Of a stretch of DNA of 64,000 nt, positions 28,783 through 37,603 are shown one piece after another. The stretch lies in assembly GCF_014323565.1 (NCBI RefSeq), contig NZ_CP058669.1:2011501-2075500 (forward strand), written 5' to 3'. The position numbers were made by a program, and so were the translations under genes. The notes beneath the pieces are model-generated. The model was not told the origin of the DNA. It ran no database searches and saw only the letters and a list, made by a program, of their open reading frames with translations. Numbering within the stretch: the first letter of the stretch is position 1; each line of letters begins with the position of its first letter. This stretch comes from Hyphobacterium sp. CCMP332. GTDB taxonomy: Bacteria > Pseudomonadota > Alphaproteobacteria > Caulobacterales > Maricaulaceae.

Positions 28783-29829
28783 CTAATCCGTTTTCGCGGG
28801 TGGCGCAGTAGATTGGCGAACCACCAGCTTGTAGGGCAGTCTGAGTTTTTCAGGCGGCACCGAACCGCCAGAATTGGTGTCGTTCACGACGCGCTCGAGT
28901 ATTTCGATTGCGGAGCTGGCCATCTCCCGGATGGGCTGGCGGATCGTGGTCAGGGGCGGCCAGGTCGACGACGCCGCTGCGGCATCGTCAAAACCGACGA
29001 TGGAAACGTCTTCGGGCACCCGCAATCCTGCCTGATGAACCGCGGTTATCGCACCGATGGCCATGTCATCATTGCTGGCAAATATTGCGGTGGGTGAAGA
29101 CCCGGCATCGAGAAGCTTTCGCGTGAGACGCATCCCCGAAACATAGGTGAAATCTCCCTCGCTGATCACGCGCGCATCGAATGGGCGGCCCCGGGCTTCA
29201 AGCGCTTGCTTGTAGCCCGTCAAGCGAAGCTCACTGGCACGGTGATCGGGCGGCCCCTTGATAAATCCGATACGCTCATGACCCAGGTCCAGCAGATATT
29301 CGGTCATTTCGCGTGCCGCGTCGATTTCATTCATGCCAACGCTGGCACCTGCATAATTGTTCAATCTCGGGCTCACGCAGACATACGGCATCTTCAATCG
29401 TTCGAGCACATCAATGAGCTCCGGATCATCCGACAGCGGCGGTACAACGATCAGGGCCTGAATGCTCGTGTCCAGAAAACGCCGCTCGATGATCTCGAGG
29501 TCAACCATTTTCCGGTCAAGCATCGGTTCCTCGACAATGAGATTGTGCCCCAGTCGGCGACAGGCACTCAACGCGCCAAGCAGAAACTCGCTGAGATAGC
29601 CATAGGATGGGTTGCGGTAGATCAGGCCAATGAACAGGCCTGAACGTCCGGCCAGGCTGCGAGCCATGAGGTTTGGCCGGTAATTCAAAGATCGCATGGC
29701 CTGCTGAACGCGTTGGCGCGTTGCCTCTTTGACCGCACCGTTATTGTTCAGAACGCGTGACACCGTCATCGGCGAGACTGCCGCCATTTCCGCAACGTCC
29801 TGGATCGTGATCTTTTGTCTTTTGTTCAT
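28783..29829 (-). CDS. LacI/GalR-family transcriptional regulator 1
   Basis: The 348-residue regulator has an N-terminal LacI helix-turn-helix (ITIQDVAEMAAVSPMTVSRV), a hinge (YRPNLMARSLAGRSG) and a periplasmic-binding-like sugar domain ending PYKLVVRQST. It lies between the halogenase run and the beta-glucan genes. A symmetric element (29926-29941) in its upstream region resembles the sites at 22660 and 42196, so it probably represses itself, TBDR 2/halogenases and the exported protein at 41594. The ligand is likely a gluco-oligosaccharide or glucose; this is inferred from neighbours only. Confidence 0.92.
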   Translation of the reverse strand: MNKRQKITIQDVAEMAAVSPMTVSRVLNNNGAVKEATRQRVQQAMRSLNYRPNLMARSLAGRSGLFIGLIYRNPSYGYLSEFLLGALSACRRLGHNLIVEEPMLDRKMVDLEIIERRFLDTSIQALIVVPPLSDDPELIDVLERLKMPYVCVSPRLNNYAGASVGMNEIDAAREMTEYLLDLGHERIGFIKGPPDHRASELRLTGYKQALEARGRPFDARVISEGDFTYVSGMRLTRKLLDAGSSPTAIFASNDDMAIGAITAVHQAGLRVPEDVSIVGFDDAAAASSTWPPLTTIRQPIREMASSAIEILERVVNDTNSGGSVPPEKLRLPYKLVVRQSTAPPAKTD

Positions 29830-29925
29830 GCCGATTTCAGAATAGCTGCGCTTGCCGTGGCTCGAGTCGATTAATCACATTTTTTGTATTGTTTTACCCC
29901 TCCTTTGGACAGCGCCTCAACCAGA

Positions 29926-29941
29926 ATGTTAGCCGTAACAT
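29926..29941. promoter_or_regulatory. LacI-type operator, near-perfect palindrome ATGTTAGCCGTAACAT
   Basis: The arms ATGTTA and TAACAT are exact inverted repeats around GCCG. It lies 97 bp before the LacI 1 start and about 186 bp before the divergent permease gene. It belongs to the TGnTAGCnnTAnCA group and probably serves autoregulation. Nothing else convincing is seen in the 297-bp gap (29830-30126) except an AT-rich stretch near 29875 that may hold the LacI promoter. Confidence 0.5.
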
Positions 29942-30126
29942 CAAATTTCTGTCCGCCGGATGATCTGAAAACGGTTCGGAAGGCGTCAAATGTCGCAGCA
30001 TCCTGCTTGAACGATCTCGAAAACAGCCCTGCTCCGCAGCAGAACACAGCGCTTTCATTTGACAGGCTCGGAAAGACCGCTAGGTCAGCAGATCGTCTGG
30101 CGTCCTTCCCTTCAGCGAGATAATTC

Positions 30127-31065
30127 ATGGCCACCCAGCAGAATGCGCCAGAACAGAAATCGAGGCTGCGCTTTCGTATATTGCTGGGCGCACTCATAGC
30201 TTTTCTGGGTCTGTCCTATGGACTGGTCGTCCATGCCGCGGTCACATCCACTGCACTGCTGGATTTCTCCCCCTTTGCATTGGTTGGCTTGTTGGGAGCG
30301 TTGATTGCCAATTCTACCGGCGTCGGTGGCGGTGTGGTATTCGTGCCGGCTTTTTCATTTCTCCGCGAAACAGGCGTGATGGAGGTGTCTCCCGCTCAAA
30401 CGGTGGGCGTGAGTTTCGCGATCCAGTGTTTTGGCATGTCGACGGGCGCCGTGACTTGGCTCAACCATTTTCGCGATCGAACCGGGAACGCGGTCCCGCA
30501 GACCCGTTTGCGTCTATTGGGTCAGGCCGTGCTGATTGTAGCACCGCTCAGCCTGATATCCCTGTGGATCACGCAATACGTAATCCAGCCCGATCCACGG
30601 CTGGCCTTCCTGTTGTTCAAGCTGTTCTCCATCACTTTGGGTCTGGCGCTCTTCCTGCAGATACTGATCGCGCGCCAGGCGCAGGGTGAGCGCTCGCATT
30701 TCATCCCGGCTGACATGATTGCCCTGGCCTTGATTGGCAGTCTTGGCGGCGCGGCAACCGCCCTGTTTTCCGTTGGCGTCGGCGAGCTTATGGCGCTCTA
30801 TCTGTTTTTGCGGCGTTTCCCGCTGGACGTGTGTGTCGCATCGGCCGTGATCGTGTCGGCGATCACCGTGCTCGGCGGAACACCCTATCATCTGGCGACC
30901 GGCAACCTGATCTTCGAGATTCTGTTTTTTGCCGCCCCCGGCGTAATGCTGGGCGGTTTTCTGGCCCGCAGGCTTGCACACGCACTGGGGGCGTTTCGAC
31001 TGAAACTTGGCGCCGCTGCATGGATCGTTGCGTCCAGTATTGTCCTGATCGCCATTTCATCCTGA
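30127..31065 (+). CDS. TauE/SafE-family membrane permease
   Basis: The 312-residue protein has about eight hydrophobic segments with the internal duplication typical of TauE/SafE (formerly DUF81): ALIANSTGVGGGVVFVP in the first half and IGSLGGAATALFSVGVGELM in the second. Members export sulfite or sulfoacetate or move other small anions; the substrate here is unknown. It is a single gene divergent from LacI 1 and converges on GH3 31091. A role for sulfated algal glycans is possible but there is no sulfatase in the window. Confidence 0.85.
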   Translation: MATQQNAPEQKSRLRFRILLGALIAFLGLSYGLVVHAAVTSTALLDFSPFALVGLLGALIANSTGVGGGVVFVPAFSFLRETGVMEVSPAQTVGVSFAIQCFGMSTGAVTWLNHFRDRTGNAVPQTRLRLLGQAVLIVAPLSLISLWITQYVIQPDPRLAFLLFKLFSITLGLALFLQILIARQAQGERSHFIPADMIALALIGSLGGAATALFSVGVGELMALYLFLRRFPLDVCVASAVIVSAITVLGGTPYHLATGNLIFEILFFAAPGVMLGGFLARRLAHALGAFRLKLGAAAWIVASSIVLIAISS

Positions 31066-31090
31066 AGCGCGTACCGCCGATGCCCCCGGG

Positions 31091-33304
31091 CTATCCGGAA
31101 ATCGAGAATACGGCGTGCAATCCACCTACGCTTGAGGCGGAAACCCAGACATCAAACGCACCCGGTTCGGCCGCGAACTGCCCGTTACGCCCGTAAAAGG
31201 CCAGATCATCTGTGTGCAGCCTGAACGACACCTTGCGGGTTTCTCCCGGCTCGAGATGGACCCGCTTGAAGCCCTTCAGCTCCCGCACCGGCCGCGTCAG
31301 GCTTCCGAAACGATCGCGGATATAAAGCTGAACGATCTCGGTCCCGGACCGGTCGCCGGAATTGGTGACTGAGGCCTCGACGACAACGCTGCCACCCATC
31401 GGGATGTCATGATGGTTGATCGACAGGTCACTGTAGTGGAATGTCGTGTAGCTGAGCCCGAAACCGAACGGGAAGAGCGGTTGATAGCCAGCGTCCAGAT
31501 GAAAGGCGGTCATGCCAAGCGATGTCTGTTCTGCGCCCGCCGGAATATCGTCAATATGGATCACCGTTTCGGGAGTGGCTGGTCGACCGGTCTGCTTGTG
31601 ACCGTAATAGATCGGCACCTGGCCGGACATGGTCGGGAAGCTCACCGGCAACTTGCCGGACGGCACGCATCGGCCGAACAGCGTGTCGGCGATCGCCGGC
31701 CCGCCCATGCTTCCCGGATGCCAGGCATAGATGAGCGCATCGAAGTGTTCGATGATATCGCCCATAGCCAACGGGCGACCGGCAAGGATGACACCAATGA
31801 GCGGCTTGCCCGTCGTGCGCAGCCGGCGCACAAGATCGGCCTGAACCCCGGGCAGGGTGATATCGGCGCGGCAATGGGCCTCGCCGGACAAGATCGACTC
31901 CTCACCAAGGAAGAGGACGACAGCATCCGCCGCACCGGCGGCGTTCAACGCATCATCAAACCCGCCTCTGTCACGGCTGCGGCTGGTTTCCAGCGCCCGC
32001 ACATAATCAACCGCGACATCGCCGTCGAGCATGGATTTCAGGGCAGAAAGCGGCGTGACGCTGCGCGCTGCATCTCCGTCAAAAATCCACGTCCCCAATT
32101 GCTCGACCGGCTCATCTGCAAGCGGCCCAATCACCGCCAGACGTTCAATATGAGCCGCATTCAGTGGCAATATGTTCTGCTCGTTACGCAACAGCACCAG
32201 GCTCTGCTCGGCTGCCTCGCGGACTTTCGTCAGAGCCGCCATACGGGGCGGTTCGTCGGGCGGCGAAGTCACATCGCGATCCATCAGTCCACCGAGAATT
32301 TTGGTGCGCAGCACATTTCCCGCCAGCTCGTCGAGCCGCGCGATGGACATCCGTCCATTGGCGATCAGCTCGGGCATATGCTGCTGGTAGGCCGCGCTGA
32401 CCATGTCGATATCGACACCCGCATCAGCAGAGAGATGGGTCGCCTCGACATCATTCTCGCAAAGGCCATGAACGCAGAGTTGATGGATGGCGTCCCAGTC
32501 GCTGACCACCGCCCCCTCAAAACCCCATTCCTCTCTGAGTACGGTCTTGAGCAGGAAATCGCTGGCCGTGGCGGGAATGCCGTCAATGTCGCTGAAGGAC
32601 GTCATGAATGTGCCCACGCCGGCGGCTCGAGCGGCCTGGAATGGAGGCAGATAGACGTTGCGCAACTCGTTCAGGGGCACGTTTGTCGTATTGTAATCGC
32701 GACCCGCTTCGGACGCACCATATCCGGCGAAATGCTTTGCACAGGCGATGAGCGTGTCGGCACCGTTATCCTCACTGATCTGGAAACCATGGATCATGGC
32801 CGTGCCCAGCTGGCCTGTCAGAAAGGGGTCCTCGCCAAAGCTCTCGGCAATACGGCCCCAGCGTGGATCCCGCGCAATGTCGATCATCGGGGCAAAGGTC
32901 CAGTTGATTCCGAAAGCGCTGGCTTCCTGCGCGGCGACGCGCGCGCAATCGCGAACAACAGCCGGATTGAAACTCGCCGCCTGACCCAGCGGGAGAGGCG
33001 CAATGGTATGATAGCCGTGGATGACATCGCGCCCGATCAGTAGCGGGATGCCATGCCGACTTTCATTCACGGCAATATATTGCAGTGCATTGATGGCGTC
33101 GCGATCCTCGACATTGAGGATGGAACCGATACGCCCGGCGCGGATGTCTGGTGCGAGGTCCTCGACGACATGCGGGCCCGTGCACTGAACCAGGTTCAGC
33201 TGACCGACCTTTTCTTCCAGCGACATCCCGTCCAGCAGGGCCCGGATGCGATCCTCCACATCCTGCCGGCTGACGATTGTACTTTCTTCCCGTGCACTGT
33301 TCAT
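31091..33304 (-). CDS. Cytoplasmic GH3 beta-glucosidase (BglX-like)
   Basis: The protein has 737 residues from ATG 33304 (GGGA upstream); an ATG 13 codons earlier is an alternative. The GH3 barrel shows LLIGRDVIHGYHT, FAPMIDIARDPRWGR, AKHFAGYG and the nucleophile segment AVVSDWDAIH. The second domain (GVILAGRPLAMG) and a C-terminal fibronectin-III-like domain (GTEIVQLYIRDRFGS) follow. No signal peptide is visible, unlike E. coli BglX, so it is predicted to be cytoplasmic. It is the third gene of the GH16-GPH-GH3 unit and would finish imported beta-1,3-gluco-oligosaccharides to glucose. Confidence 0.92.
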   Translation of the reverse strand: MNSAREESTIVSRQDVEDRIRALLDGMSLEEKVGQLNLVQCTGPHVVEDLAPDIRAGRIGSILNVEDRDAINALQYIAVNESRHGIPLLIGRDVIHGYHTIAPLPLGQAASFNPAVVRDCARVAAQEASAFGINWTFAPMIDIARDPRWGRIAESFGEDPFLTGQLGTAMIHGFQISEDNGADTLIACAKHFAGYGASEAGRDYNTTNVPLNELRNVYLPPFQAARAAGVGTFMTSFSDIDGIPATASDFLLKTVLREEWGFEGAVVSDWDAIHQLCVHGLCENDVEATHLSADAGVDIDMVSAAYQQHMPELIANGRMSIARLDELAGNVLRTKILGGLMDRDVTSPPDEPPRMAALTKVREAAEQSLVLLRNEQNILPLNAAHIERLAVIGPLADEPVEQLGTWIFDGDAARSVTPLSALKSMLDGDVAVDYVRALETSRSRDRGGFDDALNAAGAADAVVLFLGEESILSGEAHCRADITLPGVQADLVRRLRTTGKPLIGVILAGRPLAMGDIIEHFDALIYAWHPGSMGGPAIADTLFGRCVPSGKLPVSFPTMSGQVPIYYGHKQTGRPATPETVIHIDDIPAGAEQTSLGMTAFHLDAGYQPLFPFGFGLSYTTFHYSDLSINHHDIPMGGSVVVEASVTNSGDRSGTEIVQLYIRDRFGSLTRPVRELKGFKRVHLEPGETRKVSFRLHTDDLAFYGRNGQFAAEPGAFDVWVSASSVGGLHAVFSISG

Positions 33305-33357
33305 GACGGCATTCCCATGACTCTTGGCGAGAACTCGCCACACATCTGTTAGCTGAC

Positions 33358-34809
33358 TTATTCGGCCGGTGCGTTCACTTCCGCCTGACGTCGTTCTTCA
33401 AGCTGTTGCCTCACCGCCTGCGATTTTTCTTTCGAGACATTGATCGTCATGATCAATCCGAGGGCGAGGGTATAGAGCAGGATCGGAACGCCGATATCGT
33501 AGACCCGCATCAGGAAGAACGTTGCGTCGCTCTGTTCGCCGCCGAGGCTGGCGTCAAGCCCGGTCGTGGCCAAAAGCCAGGCACCGGCCATGATGGCCAC
33601 CGTCTGCCCCAGCTTGACGACCCACCAGTACATGGAGGCGAACATGCCCTCCCGGCGCTCACCGGTGCGCAACTCGTCCTGATCGACGATGTCGGCCATC
33701 ATCGCCGGCATCAGTGTAAACAGCGAACCAAGACCAAAAGCCATCAACGGCGCCGGCACCAGAATCCACCAGGGGTTTTCAGGGCTGTAGGCGAATGTTT
33801 TCAACGCGTATCCGACCATGGCCAGCGCGATGGCAATGATGAAAGTCTTCCGCTGACCGATCCGCTTCGCCAGGTAGGTCACGAAGGCGACAATAAAGAA
33901 AGTCGCCACAATCCCGGTCGTTCCGAGCAGGCCGGCCATCGCTGCGCCGGCCGCCGTGTCACCGGAATACACGTAATAGGCAAGCACCCAGTAACTGTAT
34001 GAGGAGATCAGGATAAACCCGTTGAAAACGAGGAAGGTCACCAGGCAGAGTTTCAGGAAGGGTACGAATGTCAGCGTCTGACCCATGCTTTTGAAGAATG
34101 CGCCGATTTCGGACAGGAAACCTGTCTTGCCGCCACGATGTGCTTTTTTTTCCTGCAGGGCGACAGTCGCCAGGCGCTCGCGCAGGAAGATGGCCGGAAT
34201 TATGCCCGTGATGATGACAAGAATGGCGACGCCGCCGGCGACCCAGCGTGCGCCATCAATTGCATCTGGAAATTGCTTGGCAATCGCGAGCATGAAGAAG
34301 GACGGTATGAAGCCGATCTGGCCAATGAAATTCTGGGTGCCCATCAGCAGCGTGCGCTGGTCATAATCGGGTGTCAGCTCGTAACCGAGTGCCACCCAGG
34401 GCGTTGCGAAAATCGTGTAGGCAAGAAAGAAGATCAGCGAACCGATCAGATAATACCACGCATAGAAGGTCGGGCTCTGACCATCCGGGAATTGCCATAG
34501 AAAGAAGAAACACACGGCGACAAGAATCGCGCCAACGAAAATAAACGGTCGGCGGCGACCCCATCTGGATTTAAAATTGTCGGACATATAGCCGATGATC
34601 GGGTCTGTAACCGCATCAAACAGGCGCGGGAGGCTTGTAATCAAACCGAGCATGACAAGGCTGACGCCCAGATTTTCGTTCAGCAACACCACCATCGCCA
34701 CGATTCCGTTGGCCAGCAGATTATTGGCGAAGGCGCCCGAGCCGTATGCCAGCCTGTGGAGAAAGGAAATACGATCTTCCGGTCGTGTCTCGGTTACAGC
34801 TTCGCTCAT
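33358..34809 (-). CDS. GPH-family (MelB-like) sugar:cation symporter
   Basis: The 483-residue protein has 12 predicted membrane segments. The N-terminal GSGAFANNLLANGIV, DAVTDPIIGYMSD with the Asp residues of the cation site, and RWGRRRPFI after helix 2 are GPH/MelB hallmarks. The family imports glycosides with Na+ or H+. Its place between an exported GH16 and a cytoplasmic GH3 makes short beta-glucan oligosaccharides the likely cargo. Confidence 0.9.
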   Translation of the reverse strand: MSEAVTETRPEDRISFLHRLAYGSGAFANNLLANGIVAMVVLLNENLGVSLVMLGLITSLPRLFDAVTDPIIGYMSDNFKSRWGRRRPFIFVGAILVAVCFFFLWQFPDGQSPTFYAWYYLIGSLIFFLAYTIFATPWVALGYELTPDYDQRTLLMGTQNFIGQIGFIPSFFMLAIAKQFPDAIDGARWVAGGVAILVIITGIIPAIFLRERLATVALQEKKAHRGGKTGFLSEIGAFFKSMGQTLTFVPFLKLCLVTFLVFNGFILISSYSYWVLAYYVYSGDTAAGAAMAGLLGTTGIVATFFIVAFVTYLAKRIGQRKTFIIAIALAMVGYALKTFAYSPENPWWILVPAPLMAFGLGSLFTLMPAMMADIVDQDELRTGERREGMFASMYWWVVKLGQTVAIMAGAWLLATTGLDASLGGEQSDATFFLMRVYDIGVPILLYTLALGLIMTINVSKEKSQAVRQQLEERRQAEVNAPAE

Positions 34810-34846
34810 GGAAAAATCCTATCTGACGGCGCTCGAATGGCGTCGG

Positions 34847-35830
34847 TCAACTGGCGCAGGAGCGCGCCGTCTCGGTATCTTCGGGACAGTCATAGACCCG
34901 CACCCAATCGATAAGAAACTGGCGCGGATAGCCTTCATAGTCGACACCGCCAGCGGTATGGCTTTCGGCGAGGTGCCCCCCGATCGCCAGATTCAGGATA
35001 AGATGGAAACGCTGATCAAAGGGTGCGTTGGGGTTGCCTTCAGCAAGAGGGGAGTCGGTGTTCCAGTTCTCCGGCGTCAGATAGCCATAGCTCTCGCCAT
35101 CCAGAAACCATTCGACCCGGCCCTCGGTCCACTCGATCGCGAACACATGGAAAACCTGTTCGCCATCAGGACCGGTCGGTAATGTCGTACGACGGTTTTC
35201 ATAGCGGTTCTGCGGCCAGGCTCCGCCAAAGTGCAGCGTTCCGAACATGCGGTTCTCGACTGCACCGTCACAGTCCTCGCACTCAGCACCCAGATTGACG
35301 GCCTCGAGTATGTCAATCTCGCCCGATAACGCCCAGCCACCATAAACGTCATCCGTCGGCAGCATCCAGATCGCCGGCCAGGTTCCCTGACCTTCCGGCA
35401 GAAGAGCCCGGACTTCAATCCGGCCGTAACGCCAGTCGCCCTTGCCGCTTGTGTTCAGGCGAGCGGACGAAAAGGGCTGGGATGTCGTTTCGACGCGCTG
35501 CTCGGGCGTGACCTCGTCCATCAGGCGCGCGGGCCAGGCCGGCCCCGTCGTTTCTTCCAGATGGGCCTCGATGACGAGACAGCCTTCGTCGAGCCGGGCG
35601 TTGGTCTCCGACGCCGTGTAGCATTGCCGCTCTTCATTGCCGCCACCCCAGCAATCGACTTCACGGGTCCAGCGGTCTGTATCGATCTGCTCATCTTCGA
35701 ATTCGTCGGACCAGACAAGCCGCCAGCCATTGTCGGACTCGCTGATGCCAGCCGATCCGTCGCAATCAGCCCAAACCATCGAGGATGAAACCAATCCTGC
35801 AGCAATTGCCAATGCCAGACGTCGCATCAT
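34847..35830 (-). CDS. Exported GH16 endo-beta-1,3-glucanase (laminarinase-like)
   Basis: The protein has 327 residues from ATG 35830, chosen because AGGGG precedes it and a signal peptide (ending MVWADC) follows. The open frame extends far upstream but without signal or ribosome site. The GH16 catalytic motif is GEIDILEAVN (ExDxxE). WMLPTDDVYGG and HFGGAWPQNR are as in bacterial laminarinases. It would cut beta-1,3-glucan in the periplasm or outside. It leads the GH16-GPH symporter-GH3 unit. A 17-bp operator and a TTGACA promoter element lie in the 361-bp leader. Confidence 0.93.
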   Translation of the reverse strand: MMRRLALAIAAGLVSSSMVWADCDGSAGISESDNGWRLVWSDEFEDEQIDTDRWTREVDCWGGGNEERQCYTASETNARLDEGCLVIEAHLEETTGPAWPARLMDEVTPEQRVETTSQPFSSARLNTSGKGDWRYGRIEVRALLPEGQGTWPAIWMLPTDDVYGGWALSGEIDILEAVNLGAECEDCDGAVENRMFGTLHFGGAWPQNRYENRRTTLPTGPDGEQVFHVFAIEWTEGRVEWFLDGESYGYLTPENWNTDSPLAEGNPNAPFDQRFHLILNLAIGGHLAESHTAGGVDYEGYPRQFLIDWVRVYDCPEDTETARSCAS

Positions 35831-36037
35831 GAATGTCCCCTGTTGGATTCGCGCGCATTCTCGCCTGGCACGCAAAGCGCCCATGACGGAGAGAAACACG
35901 GCCTGTTGTTTTCCGGGAAATAGAACATCCGCGCTGCCGACAAAATTCGTGCAGCCAAGTTCTCGCGATGCCAACCTAGGTTTGGCAATGCCTGTTCTCC
36001 CCAAAATGTTGCCCGTTTTCGGTGCAGATTTCTCCCA

Positions 36038-36066
36038 GTAATCAGGCTCGGGAACCCGATTGTCAA
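36038..36066 (-). promoter_or_regulatory. Candidate promoter of the GH16-GPH-GH3 unit
   Basis: On the minus strand a perfect TTGACA (36066-36061) is followed after 17 bp by GATTAC (36043-36038). The operator 36072-36088 lies 5 bp upstream of the TTGACA. Confidence 0.4.
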
Positions 36067-36071
36067 TAAAA

Positions 36072-36088
36072 ATGTCCAACCTTGTCAT
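36072..36088. promoter_or_regulatory. 17-bp operator ATGTCCAACCTTGTCAT
   Basis: It differs at one base from the reverse complement of the site at 41477-41493 (ATGTCCAACGTTGTCAT). Two long, nearly identical, partly symmetric elements before two glucanase transcription units point to one shared regulator, most likely LacI 2 (38483-39505). Confidence 0.6.
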
Positions 36089-36191
36089 TATCGGCAGGCA
36101 ATTGCCGAGAGAGTAAATTCCACAAAGGGCAGGGCCGGGATTATTCCGGTCAGGCCGGATTCCCGCACTCTGCGCGGTGGAACAACAAAAG

Positions 36192-37064
36192 TCAGGGGAC
36201 CGGCTGATTTCTGGAAGCCTCCAGAACCGCATACCAGCTCTCATTGTCAAAACGGGTGGCTGTCATCTTGGCCACCTGACGTTCCATTCTTTCTATTTGC
36301 GTACCGCCCAGAATCGGAACCGGCGCCGACGGATGATGGCCCACCCATGCCAGCGCGGCGCCGGCAATGCCATCTTCGGACCCGTCATCAGCGATCTGTT
36401 CCAGCACCGTCCTCACGCGGTCAGCGGGAGCAAATCCGGGATCAAAGAAACGACCGCCGCCAAGGGGCGACCAGGCGGAAACAGCGCGTTTCGCCGATTG
36501 GGCATCGTCCAGAAGGCCGTTGTCCAGACAGGATGTTTCCAGCACCGAGAATTCGAGCTGGTGATGCGCAATGGGCAGAGACAGATGCGAGCCCAGAGTT
36601 TTCAGGCGCTCGCATGGAAAATTCGATACGCCGACCTGCCGGACCTTGCCCGATTGCACCATGCGCTCCAGGGCCGTCGCCAGCTCATCGAAGTTGAGAA
36701 GGTAATCCGGCCGATGCACAAGGAATATGTCAACAGCCTCTGTCCTGAGGCGACGGAGAGAGGTCGACAGGGAGTCCTCCAGATGTTGGGCATCATTGCG
36801 ATAATGGTGAGCCGTGGCACCGTTGCCTTCGGACGCGAAGACGACCGCAGACTTGGCAATCAGCGAGAACCGGTCTCGAAGCTCCGCTGAGCTGGACAAG
36901 GCCTCACCGACCAGAGCCTCACTGTGTCCATTGCCGTAAATATCGGCAAGGTCGATCTGCGAGCATCCCATATCCGCGCAGCGGCCCAGAAAGGTCGCCA
37001 GAGCACCGGGTGTAGCCGTTTCCGGCGAAGCCGTTGCGCGCATGCTGCCCCAAATAAATGACAT
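36192..37064 (-). CDS. Aldo/keto reductase
   Basis: The protein has 290 residues from ATG 37064, which has GGAGGGAG upstream. The AKR tetrad can be read: Asp and Tyr in IDLADIYGNGHSE, Lys in LIAKSAVVF and His in IFLVHRPDY. The VGVSNF strand and a C-terminal cofactor segment (PVPILGGTQIERMERQV) follow. It reduces carbonyls, probably of sugars, with NADPH; specificity is unknown. It is divergent from the VOC gene (91-bp gap) and upstream on the same strand as the GH16 unit. Confidence 0.9.
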   Translation of the reverse strand: MSFIWGSMRATASPETATPGALATFLGRCADMGCSQIDLADIYGNGHSEALVGEALSSSAELRDRFSLIAKSAVVFASEGNGATAHHYRNDAQHLEDSLSTSLRRLRTEAVDIFLVHRPDYLLNFDELATALERMVQSGKVRQVGVSNFPCERLKTLGSHLSLPIAHHQLEFSVLETSCLDNGLLDDAQSAKRAVSAWSPLGGGRFFDPGFAPADRVRTVLEQIADDGSEDGIAGAALAWVGHHPSAPVPILGGTQIERMERQVAKMTATRFDNESWYAVLEASRNQPVP

Positions 37065-37131
37065 CTGGCATCTCCCTCCATCGGCCCTGGCAGCAAGCGG
37101 GCTGGCCGCCACCGGACACTGCTTATAACCT

Positions 37132-37148
37132 CTCCTGCAAGACAGGAG
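37132..37148 (+). promoter_or_regulatory. Hairpin covering the ribosome site of the VOC gene
   Basis: CTCCTG (37132-37137), a five-base loop and CAGGAG (37143-37148) form a perfect inverted repeat. The second arm is the Shine-Dalgarno (AGGAG), 7 nt before ATG 37156. Folding would hide the ribosome site. Confidence 0.45.
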
Positions 37149-37155
37149 TCCAGAT

Positions 37156-37599
37156 ATGCTGCAACAGCGCCTGAGTGTGATTACCCTGGGGGTGGCGGAC
37201 ATTGAAGCATCACGGCGTTTCTACACTGACGTACTGGGTTGGAAGACCGATGATCGCGAGAACTGCATCTTCTTCGATCTGGGCGGGTATGCGCTCGCCC
37301 TTTATGAAGTCGGCAAGCTGGCCGAGGACATCAGCCTGACGATCACGCCACCGGAAAGAAGGGGCTTCAACGGCTTCACGCTCGCCTACAATGTTGGCTC
37401 CGCCGAGGAGGTTGACCAGCTGTTTCGAAAGCTGGCCGCACACAATGTCGATATCCTCAAACCGCCTCAAGCCGTTTTCTGGGGCGGATATTCGGGATAT
37501 TTTGCGGACGTTGACGGTCATCCCTGGGAAATCGCGTTCAACCCTTTTGTGACCATTGATACGGCCGGCAGGATGCGGATGGACAAGCCGTCGGACTGA
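37156..37599 (+). CDS. VOC-superfamily (glyoxalase/bleomycin-resistance-like) protein
   Basis: This 147-residue protein has the paired beta-alpha-beta-beta-beta modules of the VOC fold: LGVADIEASRRFYTDVLGWK in the first half, and GYFADVDGHPWEIAFNP, with the usual Glu metal ligand, in the second. The first-half His ligand of glyoxalase I is not obvious, so the reaction is unknown. Its start carries a possible ribosome-site hairpin. It converges with GH16 37604 with only 4 nt between stops. Confidence 0.85.
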   Translation: MLQQRLSVITLGVADIEASRRFYTDVLGWKTDDRENCIFFDLGGYALALYEVGKLAEDISLTITPPERRGFNGFTLAYNVGSAEEVDQLFRKLAAHNVDILKPPQAVFWGGYSGYFADVDGHPWEIAFNPFVTIDTAGRMRMDKPSD

Positions 37600-37603
37600 C
37601 GCA

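Larger units (their letters stand above)
35831..36191. other. 361-bp leader region of the GH16 unit
   Basis: This stretch holds no credible gene. The only support for coding is an upstream extension of the GH16 frame, which has no signal peptide or ribosome site. It contains the operator 36072-36088 and the promoter elements described separately. The resulting mRNA leader of about 200 nt is long for this locus. Confidence 0.5.

Noticed and set aside
29884-30123. Possible 79-codon gene between LacI 1 and the TauE-like permease
   Set aside because: No ribosome site and no motif, and it would cover the operator and promoter region.
31409-33043. Long plus-strand open frame (544 codons) opposite GH3 BglX-like gene
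   Set aside because: Antisense to a gene with clear catalytic motifs; no family resemblance.
34847-36250. Longer start for GH16 (467 residues)
   Set aside because: The extra N-terminus is not protein-like, would bury the signal peptide and spans the operator and promoter.
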